64,000 bases of DNA from Leptospira chreensis (GCF_016919165.1 NZ_JAFFPS010000010.1:1-64000), one strand, 5' to 3'; positions 1 to 9,260 are shown, numbered from the stretch's first letter. Program-made: numbers and translations. The notes: a model not told the origin generated them from the letters alone.

Positions 1-268
1 CTGAAACAGGATTTTGATGCATCTTTTTGTAAAGTATGTATCAAGACAGAACTGTAAAGGATGTATGAGTACACTCAACAAAGATCCCATCCGCAATGCG
101 ACATAATACTAATTATGGGAAGTAGTATATGTTTTCACGTAATTATCTACAGAGGAACACAAGTCATCTCACATCACCTAAAAATCTATTACAGATCATA
201 ACAAAAGAAACGTTTCCTCGTTTACAGGCAATGTCCTTAGAGATACTTAAGTGGTGAGAAATGGATAG
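1..268. other. AT-rich leader region without a supported gene
   Basis: I see no gene that can be supported here. Frame 1 of the plus strand is open from base 1 to a TAA at about 55-57, so the first 57 bases could be the 3' end of a gene lying outside the window, but 18 codons are not enough to say. The rest is AT-rich and presumably carries the promoter of the lipoprotein gene that follows; I could not pick out a convincing -35/-10 pair. Confidence 0.4.
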
Positions 269-886
269 ATGAAAGAAATGAAAATACCTACCTTATTGCC
301 AAAGTTCTTAACGATTCTTATGATTCTATCTTCACTATCATGTGAGTTATTATCGAAATATGATCCTGATTTTGCGGATGATATAATCGGCGGGCCAGAG
401 AAATTCCAATATGATCCAAACAAATTGCCAGTGATTGGAAAGACAACCGAACAAGAACTACTCGAAATGTATCCTAGTCCTAATGAGAGAAAGACATTTA
501 GAAAACCAATCGTCAAAGAAATCCTGGGACGTAAGTTTGAAATGAAGAAAATTATCGGCTATGTAAATTATGTAACTGCACCTTTACCGAATGGTGGATA
601 TGTAGGCGTAGATTATCTAAATTTTCATATATTTTTTGATAAAGATGGAATTGTACAACAATATATAATAAATCACAGAATTAAAAAAGAAGCAAATAGA
701 AACAGTCCTTGGATACCTGGTAAGTATTCCAATATTAAAGATAAAAAACATTGGAAGGATGGCGAATACTGGCCAGAAAGTGTTGTTGACGGAGATTGTT
801 ATTGGGCTCAGAGAAGGGATAGAAAAAAGTATCGACAAAATGAGCAGGTTCAATGTCGGTATTGGGATCCAGTTCCAGTGTATTAG
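269..886 (+). CDS. Putative small lipoprotein, unknown function
   Basis: A 205-residue protein I do not recognise. The N-terminus has a basic start, a hydrophobic stretch and a spirochaete-style lipobox ending LSSLSC with Cys at residue 25, so it is probably lipidated and exported. The mature part is polar and rich in Tyr, Pro and Lys, with a basic stretch followed by Cys and Trp residues near the C-terminus, and has no motif I can name. ATG 281 is an equally good start and leaves the signal intact. The last 34 bases overlap the next ORF, which suggests a translationally coupled pair. Function is unknown; export is inferred only from the signal peptide. Confidence 0.7.
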   Translation: MKEMKIPTLLPKFLTILMILSSLSCELLSKYDPDFADDIIGGPEKFQYDPNKLPVIGKTTEQELLEMYPSPNERKTFRKPIVKEILGRKFEMKKIIGYVNYVTAPLPNGGYVGVDYLNFHIFFDKDGIVQQYIINHRIKKEANRNSPWIPGKYSNIKDKKHWKDGEYWPESVVDGDCYWAQRRDRKKYRQNEQVQCRYWDPVPVY

Positions 887-1176
887 CCATCGCTATATTA
901 TCACCTAATACGACAGTAGGCGCAGCATATGAATCATATTTACAAACTGATCTTAATAACCAGTATAGGAATCATCATTCATTGCGGGAATCATGGGATT
1001 TCAAAAAAGGAAAAATGAAATATCCAGTTGAAGTCTGTGCATTTGGTGCCACAACCTGCTCGGATGCATATGAAAGATGTAGGCAAAGGTCTGGTGGGAC
1101 CAGCGAATGTTCGATTCAATACGATACATGTATGAAGCAAGTATTCGTATGTTTTCTAGATGAATACAAGGAATGA
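853..1176 (+). CDS. Small Cys-rich protein, unknown function
   Basis: A 107-residue ORF starting inside the last 34 bases of the lipoprotein gene in another frame, with a weak AGG-type ribosome site before the ATG. The first 25 residues are uncharged and fairly hydrophobic, ending in Val-Gly-Ala-Ala, and could be a poor signal peptide, although the usual basic residues are missing. The C-terminal half has six cysteines, a pattern compatible with disulfides in an exported protein. No family is recognised. The coupled position suggests it works with the lipoprotein. An alternative is that the two ORFs are pieces of one gene separated by a frameshift. Confidence 0.5.
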   Translation: MSVLGSSSSVLAIAILSPNTTVGAAYESYLQTDLNNQYRNHHSLRESWDFKKGKMKYPVEVCAFGATTCSDAYERCRQRSGGTSECSIQYDTCMKQVFVCFLDEYKE

Positions 1177-1292
1177 AAAACTCCATTCCATTTTATAGGC
1201 CTCTACTGGCACATATGAATTCTAAATGCATATAGATGTGTTTAGTTCCCCTTTATATTGAGCTCCCAATTGCAAATATAGACCAGTATCCC

Positions 1293-1775
1293 CTACTTAA
1301 TTTTTTCCAAATACTTTGCAAGATTTCCCACATGTTGTTTACCACCTTCGATGGCCCCATACTTTTCGTTCACTCGTTCCAACTCTGCCTGACTAGAAAA
1401 AATTTGTTCCATAATCAGATTGGTTCCGTCACCCTGTGTTTCAAAAATAATTTTTGAGTGGAAATCAACATCCTCGTCGCCCTCTCCATCCCCAATATGT
1501 TTATAAGAGATGAGATGCGGCTTTTGGATGTTGATAAATTGAATTTTGTTTTTGTAATCATGTCCATCGGGACCATGCATCACAAAATCCCAAATACCTT
1601 CGTTTGAAAAATCTAAACTATTTGTGGTTAAGGTAAACCCATCCGGGCCCCACCATTCTGCCAGATGTTCTTTTGAGGACCAAACTTCAAATAATAGTTC
1701 TACGGGGACATCAAAGTATCTTTTATAAGTCACTTTGTTATTATCAATAATGGTTTCTAAATTATTTCTTATCAT
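1293..1775 (-). CDS. SRPBCC / AHSA1-type domain protein
   Basis: A 160-residue single-domain protein of the START-like SRPBCC superfamily, in the group related to the activator of Hsp90 ATPase (AHSA1). The diagnostic early segment (around residues 19-44: [20 protein letters not shown] followed by GPDGFT) and the later hydrophobic-pocket segment with the QGDGTNL and MEQIF strings are present. Such proteins bind small hydrophobic ligands; the ligand here cannot be read from sequence. It overlaps the arsR gene upstream by 14 bases, so the two are translated from one message. An ArsR regulator paired with an SRPBCC protein is a frequent arrangement, and the regulator probably controls the pair. 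Confidence 0.88.
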   Translation of the reverse strand: MIRNNLETIIDNNKVTYKRYFDVPVELLFEVWSSKEHLAEWWGPDGFTLTTNSLDFSNEGIWDFVMHGPDGHDYKNKIQFINIQKPHLISYKHIGDGEGDEDVDFHSKIIFETQGDGTNLIMEQIFSSQAELERVNEKYGAIEGGKQHVGNLAKYLEKIK

Positions 1776-2091
1776 TTGATCTTTCCTTCTTTAATTTCAA
1801 TACATACCGATCGAGTTTATCCAAACGTTTGGTCCAGAGATTTTTAACATCCAAAATCCAATCTTCCATTTCTTTCAGTCCTGTTTGGTTTAAACTGTAG
1901 ATTCGCTTTTGTGCATCCTTCTTCATCAAAAGCACATTTGCTTCTTTTAATACTTTTAGGTGTTGGGAAATGGCGGGAGGACTCATTTGAAAATTTTGGC
2001 TGATCTCTGTGGATGTCAATTCCCCATTCTTGACCACGAGTCGCACAATCTCCCTTCTTGTATCATCTGCCAGAGCAGCAAAAGCATTCAT
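1762..2091 (-). CDS. ArsR-family winged-helix transcriptional regulator
   Basis: A 109-residue ArsR/SmtB-type repressor. Residues 1-80 form the winged helix: the [16 protein letters not shown] segment, then [20 protein letters not shown] as recognition helix region, then a wing with [11 protein letters not shown]. There is no Cys cluster of the kind that binds arsenic or heavy metals, so it belongs to the metal-independent ArsR group usually found beside SRPBCC proteins. The start is the ATG at 2091, only 8 bases after a -10 box on the minus strand, with no Shine-Dalgarno site, which implies a leaderless message. Direct and palindromic TTAATTAA repeats lie in the promoter and suggest autoregulation. 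Confidence 0.92.
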   Translation of the reverse strand: MNAFAALADDTRREIVRLVVKNGELTSTEISQNFQMSPPAISQHLKVLKEANVLLMKKDAQKRIYSLNQTGLKEMEDWILDVKNLWTKRLDKLDRYVLKLKKERSNDKK

Positions 2092-2099
2092 TGAGTGTA

Positions 2100-2139
2100 A
2101 TCATAAATCAATTACTTAATTAAGCCAATACTTAATTAA
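2100..2139 (-). promoter_or_regulatory. arsR promoter with overlapping repeat operator
   Basis: On the minus strand, TTGGCT (2128-2123) and TATGAT (2105-2100) are separated by exactly 17 bases, a good sigma-70-type promoter. The predicted transcript begins at or within about 3 bases of the ATG at 2091. Two exact copies of ACTTAATTAA lie at 2114-2123 and 2130-2139, 16 bases apart. The first forms the perfect palindrome CTTAATTAAG at 2115-2124, which covers part of the spacer and the edge of the -35. This placement fits repression by the ArsR product itself; the operator role is inferred. Confidence 0.65.
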
Positions 2140-2210
2140 TTTTTTAACCTGAATCCAGAATTACGAAAACTTAATTTTGAGGAAAAACTAATTTTTTTCT
2201 CCGCAGGGTC

Positions 2211-2240
2211 TTGACAAATCCAGATCAAACATATATAAAT
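2211..2240 (+). promoter_or_regulatory. Near-consensus sigma-70 promoter for the 42-aa peptide gene
   Basis: TTGACA at 2211-2216 and TATAAA at 2234-2239 with a 17-base spacer. The match to the vegetative consensus is unusually close. It lies about 40 bases upstream of a strong ribosome site (AGAGGTG at about 2268) and the ATG at 2281. Confidence 0.8.
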
Positions 2241-2280
2241 ATGAGTAGTTAACATAAAATAAGTAAAGAGGTGATTTTAT

Positions 2281-2409
2281 ATGGGATTAAAACCGGGCCC
2301 AAAACCAATTGCAAAATCCACAGGGAAACCAGACCAAAGACGGCGTGATAACAAAGAGACGCAAGGCAATACTCCAAGCTTAAAGCCGTCAAAGAATTCT
2401 AAAAAGTGA
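2281..2409 (+). CDS. 42-residue basic Lys/Pro-rich peptide, unknown function
   Basis: A small ORF encoding 42 residues, starting MGLKPGPKP and continuing with a STGKP and a QRRRDNKE segment; it ends with Ser/Lys residues. The peptide is very basic (about ten Lys and four Arg), has four to five Pro, and lacks hydrophobic stretches, so it is probably soluble and disordered, perhaps nucleic-acid or ribosome associated. It is supported by context: a near-perfect promoter at 2211-2240 and an AGAGGTG ribosome site 7 bases before the ATG. No family is recognised. It is monocistronic, since the next 350 bases hold no gene. Confidence 0.7.
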   Translation: MGLKPGPKPIAKSTGKPDQRRRDNKETQGNTPSLKPSKNSKK

Positions 2410-2764
2410 AAGGCAATCTACTGAAATCATATCTAGATATTCTCATTAATACTTACATATGATTCGGTGTAGAATTGTATTTAAACTGGAAATATCAAGT
2501 TTTACATAATATGGAAGTCCGTTACATATTATAATAATTGTCTAAGATTTAAATTAGCCAAAATATCTTCATTTTAAATGAAGCTTCCAAAGATACTCAC
2601 ATAACAGACTAAAGTCGAACTAACTGAACCAACCTACTTCTTGTTCAATGGCTAAAAAATTAGAATCAAAATGATTCTAATTTCAATCATGGTAGTTTCT
2701 TTTTTATCACACATATGTTTTTTTTATTGCAAATGACTCCCGAACAGATGTCATTCTCTCTCAG
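2410..2764. other. AT-rich intergenic region, 355 bases
   Basis: No ORF or RNA gene can be supported. It contains two small palindromes: ATATCTAGATAT at 2429-2440, just after the peptide gene, and the longer 9+3+9 palindrome at 2660-2680 that is listed separately. The promoter of the monooxygenase gene must lie towards the right-hand end. Confidence 0.6.
2660..2680. promoter_or_regulatory. Perfect 9-bp inverted repeat, candidate operator
   Basis: TTAGAATCA (2660-2668), loop AAA, TGATTCTAA (2672-2680). It lies about 150 bases upstream of the monooxygenase start. There is no T-run directly after it, so it is less likely to be a terminator of the peptide gene. The 21-base length with a short centre is typical of a dimeric repressor site such as a TetR-type operator. 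No regulator gene is adjacent, so the assignment is inference. Confidence 0.4.
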
Positions 2765-2827
2765 TTGCAAATCAAGGAACAATGTTCTTATAACGTAGTT
2801 CCCAGAAATTACCAAAAGAGGAAAGAA

Positions 2828-4294
2828 ATGACAACATCAGTTCTTAGAAACCCATCCGTTGTGGTGATCGGTGCTGGAATGACTGGCATCCTACTCGCGA
2901 TCGAATTAGAAAAAGCAGGGATTACAGACGTTACCATTCTCGAGAAAAAAGAGGACTTAGGGGGAACTTGGCGGGAAAACACCTATCCGGGAGTTGCCTG
3001 TGACATTCCAGCCCATATGTATACTTATAGTTTTGAACCAAACCCGGAATGGAGCAATCGCTTTGCTCATGGAGATGAAATCCAAGCCTACTTCAAACGA
3101 GTGAGTGATACTTACAATGTAACTCCCAAAATCCATTTTAAGGAAGCAGTCACAGATGCATCGTATCACAATGGAAAGTGGACAACAAAAACAAACCAAG
3201 GAAAAACTTACGTTTCCGATTTTCTGATTTCCGCCACAGGAATCTTACACCACCCAGCCAGGCCCAATATTCCAGGACTCGATTCTTTCCAAGGCAAATG
3301 TTTTCATACGGCAGAATGGGATCATTCCGTGGATTTACAAGGGAAACGAATTGGAATCATTGGAACAGGTTCCACTGCGGCACAAGTCATTCCCGAGATC
3401 ATGAAACTTGGCAAAAAAGTTTCTGTATTCCAGAGAACACCCCAGTGGATCGTAAAAGTTCCCGATACCAATTATTCCGAAAAAGAAAAAGCACGTTGGA
3501 GAAAAGATAAAGCTGTATTAAAACGGTTTCATAAATGGTATACCTTTGCCGTAGAACAAACTTTTTCGAAAGCAGTGATTGGGAAAAAAATCCCACATAT
3601 ACTCATGAGTTTTCTTTGCAAACGAAACTTGCGAAATTCCGTTAGAGACCCGAAACTTCGAGCCAAACTAACACCGAATTATCGGGTCGGATGCAAACGA
3701 GTGATCGTCAATTCTACTTTTTATGATGCCATCCAAAAGCCCAATGCCGACTTAGTGACTGAAGGTATTGAGAAAATCAATGAAAAAGGAGTGGTTACCA
3801 AAGATGGAAAACTGCATGAGTTGGATGTAATCATCCTTGCCACAGGATTTCATCCATTCAACTTTATGAGACCAATGAATCTAACAGGAAAAAATGGGAC
3901 CTCCATTGAAACAGTTTGGAAAAAGAAAGTGCAGGCCTATAGATCCCTATTCATCCCTCACCTTCCTAACTTTGTTCTTATGCTTGGCCCCAATACTCCG
4001 ATTGGGAACTTTTCTGTCATCGCTATGAGCGAAGTACAAACCAAGTATGTAATGAAAATCATCAAAGATTGGAGACTAAAGAAATTTGATGAAATCGAAA
4101 CCACAGAAGAGGCTCTGAAACAATTTGCCGCTTATCTAAAAGCCGGCATGGTAAATACGGTTTGGCTTGGCGGTTGCCAAAGTTGGTATTTAGATCCAGA
4201 CGGGGATCCTGCGATGTGGCCCTATACCTGGAGTCGTTGGGAAAAAGAAATGAAAACTCCTAACTACAAGGACTTTGCACTCAAAACTTTTTGA
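2828..4294 (+). CDS. Flavin-containing (Baeyer-Villiger type) monooxygenase
   Basis: A 488-residue FAD/NADPH monooxygenase of the class B flavoprotein family, expected to insert oxygen into ketones (ester formation) or to oxidise soft heteroatoms. Visible motifs: the first Rossmann motif GAGMTGILLA near residue 14, the Baeyer-Villiger fingerprint FxGxxxHxxxW as FQGKCFHTAEWD at residues 154-165, the second nucleotide-binding motif GIIGTGSTAA near 175, and the ATGFHP motif near 344. I chose ATG 2828 because AGAGG precedes it; a TTG at 2765 would add an unlikely 21 residues. It stands alone, with a terminator directly after it. The natural substrate cannot be deduced. Confidence 0.92.
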   Translation: MTTSVLRNPSVVVIGAGMTGILLAIELEKAGITDVTILEKKEDLGGTWRENTYPGVACDIPAHMYTYSFEPNPEWSNRFAHGDEIQAYFKRVSDTYNVTPKIHFKEAVTDASYHNGKWTTKTNQGKTYVSDFLISATGILHHPARPNIPGLDSFQGKCFHTAEWDHSVDLQGKRIGIIGTGSTAAQVIPEIMKLGKKVSVFQRTPQWIVKVPDTNYSEKEKARWRKDKAVLKRFHKWYTFAVEQTFSKAVIGKKIPHILMSFLCKRNLRNSVRDPKLRAKLTPNYRVGCKRVIVNSTFYDAIQKPNADLVTEGIEKINEKGVVTKDGKLHELDVIILATGFHPFNFMRPMNLTGKNGTSIETVWKKKVQAYRSLFIPHLPNFVLMLGPNTPIGNFSVIAMSEVQTKYVMKIIKDWRLKKFDEIETTEEALKQFAAYLKAGMVNTVWLGGCQSWYLDPDGDPAMWPYTWSRWEKEMKTPNYKDFALKTF

Positions 4295-4326
4295 TTCGAA
4301 CTTAAAACCAAATACAACATATTTTG

Positions 4327-4357
4327 CCGGCATTAATGATTAATGCCGGATTTTTTT
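4327..4357 (+). terminator. Rho-independent terminator of the monooxygenase gene
   Basis: A perfect 10-bp stem, CCGGCATTAA (4327-4336) with TTAATGCCGG (4340-4349), loop TGA, followed by ATTTTTTT (4350-4357). It begins 32 bases after the stop codon. Confidence 0.92.
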
Positions 4358-4450
4358 AGATTTAGAATATTCTAATAATCAAAAGTATCTTATAATCTCT
4401 AATTTTGCGCCTCGCAAATCCATTCAAAATCAGAATTTTATTCGATAAGC

Positions 4451-4521
4451 GATCCCGCTCTCCGGTCCAATCTTTGCTTACGCAAAGGATTTCCACTCCG
4501 ATCGGTGGCAGGAGCGGTATC
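4451..4521. repeat. Imperfect palindromic intergenic element
   Basis: About 70 GC-richer bases in an AT-rich gap between convergent genes. The outer arms GATCCCGCTC (4451-4460) and GAGCGGTATC (4512-4521) pair with one mismatch, and a perfect hairpin CTTTGC-TTAC-GCAAAG (4472-4487) sits inside, so the whole could fold as a branched structure. There is no T-run. Its composition and folding resemble small dispersed repeats of bacterial genomes, but only one copy is seen in this window. It ends two bases before the stop codon of the transpeptidase gene and could act as a bidirectional transcript end. Confidence 0.5.
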
Positions 4522-4522
4522 C

Positions 4523-5260
4523 TCAATCCAAAATTTGGATGAAAATGATTGGTTTTTTGTCACCATCTAACACGGATACTAAAGTCTCTAAACCTTCTTT
4601 AGAAACACCCACACAACCAGAGGTTGGTTTGTCCTCATTCCAAATATGAAGAAAGATCATACTCCCCATGCCGGGAAGAGCCGGTTTTGTATTGTGTTCA
4701 ATCACTACAAATAATTCATAAATATAGGAATCCCAGAGAGGAATGGCACCTTTTTCGCTTTGTTTGGTCAGTTGGTTGTAATTTTTAGATTTAGGATTGT
4801 CATTCCAATGATGGTTCTTTTGAATTTCAGTGTATTCTAAACTTCTAATTTCTTTTTTACTTTTACCGATGATCCTTTGGATTGGAAAAACACCTGTGGG
4901 AGTGTGCCCATCCCCTTCTCTTTTCTCCAATCCTGATAAAAGTCCGTTACGTCCGAGTCGCACCGGTATTTTTTCGATCACTCCCACCCATTCCCCATCG
5001 GTTACGGTGTAAAAATCTAAACTTCCAGTGGTTTCACCGGCTTTTGCGGTAACAAAAAGAATCTGTTCCGCCTTCCCCAGGGGAGATTCTGGCGGTGGAT
5101 TTCCTTGGCTAAGAAGAGGAAGTTGGCAAAAAAAATAGAGAAAACTAAAAAGAACAGTGATAGAATTGGTTTTGTGGCACTGAAATTGCTTGGATTTTGG
5201 GGAGAAGCCTAGGGAATGGATTAAGAAAATAAGGGATTTCGGAGAGTCGATGGATTTCAA
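4523..5260 (-). CDS. Exported L,D-transpeptidase (YkuD-like) family protein
   Basis: An envelope enzyme of the YkuD fold, likely to form or exchange L,D peptide links in peptidoglycan or to attach proteins to it. The catalytic region is near the C-terminus: FLHIW with the conserved His, then TSGCVGVS with the nucleophilic Cys, the variant seen in transpeptidase relatives that have TxGCV rather than SHGC. Upstream are the SGLEKREGDGHTPTGVFPI strand region and a hydrophobic segment (VLFSFLYFFCQLPLL) that acts as signal. The start is uncertain: the only upstream ATG lies inside the tRNA-Asn gene, so I chose the TTG at 5260 (245 residues), preceded by AGAG. Confidence 0.8.
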   Translation of the reverse strand: MKSIDSPKSLIFLIHSLGFSPKSKQFQCHKTNSITVLFSFLYFFCQLPLLSQGNPPPESPLGKAEQILFVTAKAGETTGSLDFYTVTDGEWVGVIEKIPVRLGRNGLLSGLEKREGDGHTPTGVFPIQRIIGKSKKEIRSLEYTEIQKNHHWNDNPKSKNYNQLTKQSEKGAIPLWDSYIYELFVVIEHNTKPALPGMGSMIFLHIWNEDKPTSGCVGVSKEGLETLVSVLDGDKKPIIFIQILD

Positions 5261-5280
5261 AACTCTGGGGACGATTCGAA

Positions 5281-5356
<76 letters not shown>

Positions 5357-5576
5357 ATCTCGAATCTGTGACCATGCTACGTAGGAAGGTCGCTAGGTCA
5401 ACGAAAAAAAATATTCAGAGCCAACAGAAATTTTGAAAAAATTCTAAAAAATCAGGGAACCTTAGCTGAAAAAATGGATGTTTCCAACTAAAGATACCTT
5501 CATTGTGACATAATCCTCTCCGCTCCTGGTAGGGGAAAAAATAGAAATTGTATATGTTGTTGTAGATGGGGTCTGC
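5357..5576. other. Intergenic region upstream of nrdJ
   Basis: 220 bases between the divergent tRNA-Asn and nrdJ. I looked for a cobalamin riboswitch (the B12-box class of element) and for paired NrdR boxes and found neither clearly; TGTATATGTTG shortly before the start is only a loose match to half of an NrdR box. The promoters of both genes must lie here. Confidence 0.4.
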
Positions 5577-8500
5577 ATGAAAATTGAGAGGCATTTTACC
5601 AAAGGGAATAAGGGTCTATACCCGAATCTTACTTGGGTCCGTAAGGATTCTAAAATTACGAATACGGACGGGTCCGTTGTATTTGAAGCCAACGGAGTGG
5701 AAGTTCCGGATTTTTGGTCGCAAGTAGCAACAGATATCCTCGCGCAGAAATACTTTCGCCGGAAAGGTGTTCCCAAATACCTAAAGAAGATTGTCGAAAA
5801 AGGCATCCCAGAATGGTTGCAACGTTCGGTTCCGGACGATGAAAAACTCTCCGCTCTCAATCCAGAAGACAGATTTGTCGGAGAATCTGATTCCAAACAA
5901 GTATTCCACCGTCTTGCTGGATGTTGGACTTATTGGGGTTATAAATACGGTTATTTTACAGATGAAGATAGTGCTCGTGTCTTCTATGAAGAAGTTATTT
6001 TTATGCTCGCAAGCCAAATGGCTGCACCCAATTCCCCACAGTGGTTCAATACAGGACTCCACTGGGCATACGGAATTGATGGAAAGTCACAAGGACATTA
6101 CTATGTGGATCCAAAATCGGGAAAATTGGTAAGATCAGCCTCTTCTTACGAACACCCACAACCCCATGCATGTTTCATCCAATCAGTGGATGACGATCTA
6201 GTGAATGAAGGTGGAATCATGGACCTTTGGGTTCGTGAAGCTCGTCTTTTCAAATACGGATCTGGTACAGGAACTAACTTTTCTAACTTACGTGCTGCCA
6301 ATGAATCTCTTTCTGGTGGTGGTAAAAGTTCTGGCCTTATGTCTTTCCTTAAAATTGGGGACAGAGCTGCTGGTGCGATCAAATCGGGAGGAACCACTCG
6401 TCGTGCAGCGAAGATGGTTTGCCTGGATATGGACCATCCGGATATCGAAGAGTTCATTGATTGGAAAGTACAAGAAGAGAAAAAAGTGGCATCCCTTGTT
6501 ACAGGATCCATTCTCAACAACCGCCTTCTTAATGATATTATGAGTGCTTGCTCTGCCGCCAAACAAATACTTGGTGAAGAAGCATACGACCCTACTGCCA
6601 ATGCAGATCTCAAAAAAGCGATCCAAAAAGCTAGAAAAGCATTTGTTCCAGACAATTACATCAAACGAGTGATTGACCTTTCCAAACAAGGTTACAAAGA
6701 CTTACTCTTTGAAGAGTTGACCACTGACTGGCAATCCGAAGCTTACAATACAGTTTCTGGACAAAATTCCAATAACTCTGTGCGAATCACAAATGAGTTT
6801 ATGGAAGCAGTTGAAAAGGATCTCCCTTTTCATCTCTACAACAGAACCGAAAAAGAAAAAGCAAAGGCTTCCGGTCGGGATGCAAAACCTTCTAAAACTC
6901 TACGGGCTCGTGACCTTTGGGAAAGAATTGCGAATGCCGCTTGGAACTCTGCAGACCCAGGAACACAATACCATAGCACGATCAATGAATGGCATACTTG
7001 TCCAGAAGACGGTGCCATCAATGCTTCGAACCCATGTTCAGAGTATATGTTCCTCGACAACACCGCATGTAACTTGGCGTCGGCAAACCTAGTCAAATTC
7101 TTAAAAGAAGATGGATCCTTTGATGTAGAAGGATACCGCTACTTAAACAAAGTTTGGACCATTATCTTAGAAGTGTCTGTGCTTATGGCTCAGTTCCCTT
7201 CTAAAGAAATTGCAGAACTATCCTACAAATTCAGAACTTTGGGACTCGGATACGCAAACCTTGGTTCCCTTCTTATGATCATGGGAATTCCTTATGATTC
7301 ACAAGAAGCAATGGCTGTCACTGGTGCAATTTCATCGATCATGCATATGTCCTCATATGCAACTTCGGCAGAGATGGCAAAGGAACTCGGACCATTCGCT
7401 GGATACGAAAAAAACAAAGACCATATGCTCCGAGTGATTCGTAACCATAGACGTGCCGCTTACAATGCACCAAAAGAAGAATACGAAGGCCTGACCATCA
7501 CTCCTGTGGGAATCAATCCATCCTTTCTTCCTTCGTACTTACTCGAAGCAGCAAAAGAAGATTCTGACAGAGCCCTAGAACTTGGGGAATTGTATGGGTA
7601 TCGTAACGCCCAAGTAACAGTGATTGCCCCAACAGGAACCATTGGACTTGTGATGGACTGCGATACCACAGGAATTGAACCAGACTTTGCTCTAGTGAAA
7701 TATAAAAAATTGGCTGGTGGTGGGTATTTCAAAATCATCAACCAATCCGTTCCTGCTGCCTTGAAAAAACTAGGTTATAGCCAAGCAGAACAAGATGCAA
7801 TTGTAAACTACTGTAAAGGTCATGCTACTTTCAACGGAGCTCCAGGAGTCAACACAGCTCGTTTGAAAGAAAAAGGTTTTACAGAAGATGTATTGGAAAA
7901 ACTCGAAAAACAACTTCCATTTGTTTTTGATGTTCAATTCGCTTTCAACAAATTCACATTAGGCGAAGATTTCCTATCCAAAACATTAGGAATCGATGCA
8001 ACTGTTTACAACTCTATGAGTTTTAACCTTTTGGAAACATTGGGATTTTCGACAGATGAAATAACACAAGCAAACGATTATGTTTGTGGAACGATGACCA
8101 TCGAAAACGCACCTTTCATCAAAGAGAAAGACCTAGCTGTTTTTGATTGTGCAAACAAGTGCGGAAAATACGGAAAACGATTCTTATCCTATCAATCACA
8201 TATCCGAATTATGGCTGCGGCTCAACCATTCATTTCGGGTGCTATCTCCAAAACGATCAACCTTCCCGAGGAGGCAACCATCGAGGATGTGAAAAACGCA
8301 TACCTCATGTCTTGGAAAGTGATGATCAAAGCAAACGCACTTTACCGTGATGGATCGAAACTTTCACAACCACTTAACTCCGTATTCCAGTTGTTAAGTG
8401 CTGTGGGTGAAGAAGAGGAAGAACTTCAAACTTCTTCTGCTCCAAAAACGGTAACGGAAGTTGCTGAAAAACTAGTGTATAAATACATTGCGGAAAGGAG

Positions 8501-9194
8501 AAAACTCCCACACCGACGTGCAGGTTATACACAAAAAGCTATGGTTGGTGGTCACAAAGTATATCTTCGCACAGGAGAATACGAAGATGGCCAACTCGGT
8601 GAAATCTTTATCGATATGCATAAAGAAGGAGCGGCTTTCCGTTCTCTTACCAACGCATTTGCGATTGCGGTTTCCCTTGGTCTCCAACATGGAGTTCCAT
8701 TAGAAGAATTTGTAGAAGCATTTACTTTCTTCAAGTTTGAACCAAATGGTATGGTTTCTGGCAACCCTCACATTAAGATGTCAACCTCTGTGATCGATTA
8801 CATCTTTAGAGAACTTGCCATTACCTACCTAGGAAGATACGACTTGGCACAAGTATCTCCAGAAGATCTAAGAACTGATGAAGTAGGCAGAAAGGCAGAA
8901 CCTGCAAAGGATCTAGTGGGAAAGCAGGAAAGTAGCGGGTTTCGTGCTCCGCTACAAGTGGCACCCATTTCTATGAAGTCTGTATTGGAAGAAAAATCAG
9001 AACCGGTGGCAGTAGCAGGTGGCACACAACCAACGGCAGCGCAATCGGCAGCGGCAACTCTGAAAATCATTGGGGAAGCTAGAACCAAAGGCTATACTGG
9101 AGATTCCTGTACTGAATGTGGTTCCTTCCAAATGGTCCGTAACGGAGCCTGTCTCAAGTGTATCTCTTGTGGATCCACAACTGGTTGTTCGTAA
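5577..9194 (+). CDS. nrdJ: Adenosylcobalamin-dependent ribonucleotide reductase (class II)
   Basis: A 1205-residue class II reductase that makes deoxynucleotides from ribonucleotides using coenzyme B12, so it works with or without oxygen. Visible active-site elements: the first redox Cys in the HACF segment (about residue 196), the NPCSE motif with the thiyl Cys and the catalytic Asn and Glu (about 484), the TACNLAS segment, and the PTGTIG loop. The extreme C-terminus has CTECG, CLKC, CGS and a final TGCS, the zinc-ribbon and swinging redox tail typical of the long NrdJ proteins. No N-terminal ATP cone is seen. It is a single-gene transcript, with a stem-loop and a terminator after it. Confidence 0.97.
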   Translation: MKIERHFTKGNKGLYPNLTWVRKDSKITNTDGSVVFEANGVEVPDFWSQVATDILAQKYFRRKGVPKYLKKIVEKGIPEWLQRSVPDDEKLSALNPEDRFVGESDSKQVFHRLAGCWTYWGYKYGYFTDEDSARVFYEEVIFMLASQMAAPNSPQWFNTGLHWAYGIDGKSQGHYYVDPKSGKLVRSASSYEHPQPHACFIQSVDDDLVNEGGIMDLWVREARLFKYGSGTGTNFSNLRAANESLSGGGKSSGLMSFLKIGDRAAGAIKSGGTTRRAAKMVCLDMDHPDIEEFIDWKVQEEKKVASLVTGSILNNRLLNDIMSACSAAKQILGEEAYDPTANADLKKAIQKARKAFVPDNYIKRVIDLSKQGYKDLLFEELTTDWQSEAYNTVSGQNSNNSVRITNEFMEAVEKDLPFHLYNRTEKEKAKASGRDAKPSKTLRARDLWERIANAAWNSADPGTQYHSTINEWHTCPEDGAINASNPCSEYMFLDNTACNLASANLVKFLKEDGSFDVEGYRYLNKVWTIILEVSVLMAQFPSKEIAELSYKFRTLGLGYANLGSLLMIMGIPYDSQEAMAVTGAISSIMHMSSYATSAEMAKELGPFAGYEKNKDHMLRVIRNHRRAAYNAPKEEYEGLTITPVGINPSFLPSYLLEAAKEDSDRALELGELYGYRNAQVTVIAPTGTIGLVMDCDTTGIEPDFALVKYKKLAGGGYFKIINQSVPAALKKLGYSQAEQDAIVNYCKGHATFNGAPGVNTARLKEKGFTEDVLEKLEKQLPFVFDVQFAFNKFTLGEDFLSKTLGIDATVYNSMSFNLLETLGFSTDEITQANDYVCGTMTIENAPFIKEKDLAVFDCANKCGKYGKRFLSYQSHIRIMAAAQPFISGAISKTINLPEEATIEDVKNAYLMSWKVMIKANALYRDGSKLSQPLNSVFQLLSAVGEEEEELQTSSAPKTVTEVAEKLVYKYIAERRKLPHRRAGYTQKAMVGGHKVYLRTGEYEDGQLGEIFIDMHKEGAAFRSLTNAFAIAVSLGLQHGVPLEEFVEAFTFFKFEPNGMVSGNPHIKMSTSVIDYIFRELAITYLGRYDLAQVSPEDLRTDEVGRKAEPAKDLVGKQESSGFRAPLQVAPISMKSVLEEKSEPVAVAGGTQPTAAQSAAATLKIIGEARTKGYTGDSCTECGSFQMVRNGACLKCISCGSTTGCS

Positions 9195-9216
9195 AAACTA
9201 AAACCGATTCACTACT

Positions 9217-9241
9217 AAACTCTGATTCAAGATCAGAGTTT
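9217..9241 (+). other. Stem-loop after nrdJ
   Basis: AAACTCTGAT (9217-9226) pairs perfectly with ATCAGAGTTT (9232-9241), loop TCAAG. It has no T-run of its own and is followed 20 bases later by a true terminator, so it may stabilise the nrdJ 3' end. Confidence 0.6.
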
Positions 9242-9260
9242 AGCTGAGTATTTAGAAGAA

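Noticed and set aside
2765..2827. Upstream TTG extension of the monooxygenase
   Set aside because: ATG 2828 has a good ribosome site and starts just before the FAD-binding strand; the extension is not family-like.
5400..5576. Possible cobalamin riboswitch before the B12-dependent reductase
   Set aside because: No B12-box-like conserved core or suitable stem-loops are present in the short leader.
5577..9194. Many ORFs on both strands within nrdJ
   Set aside because: All are shadows of the 1205-residue reductase frame and have low-complexity composition.
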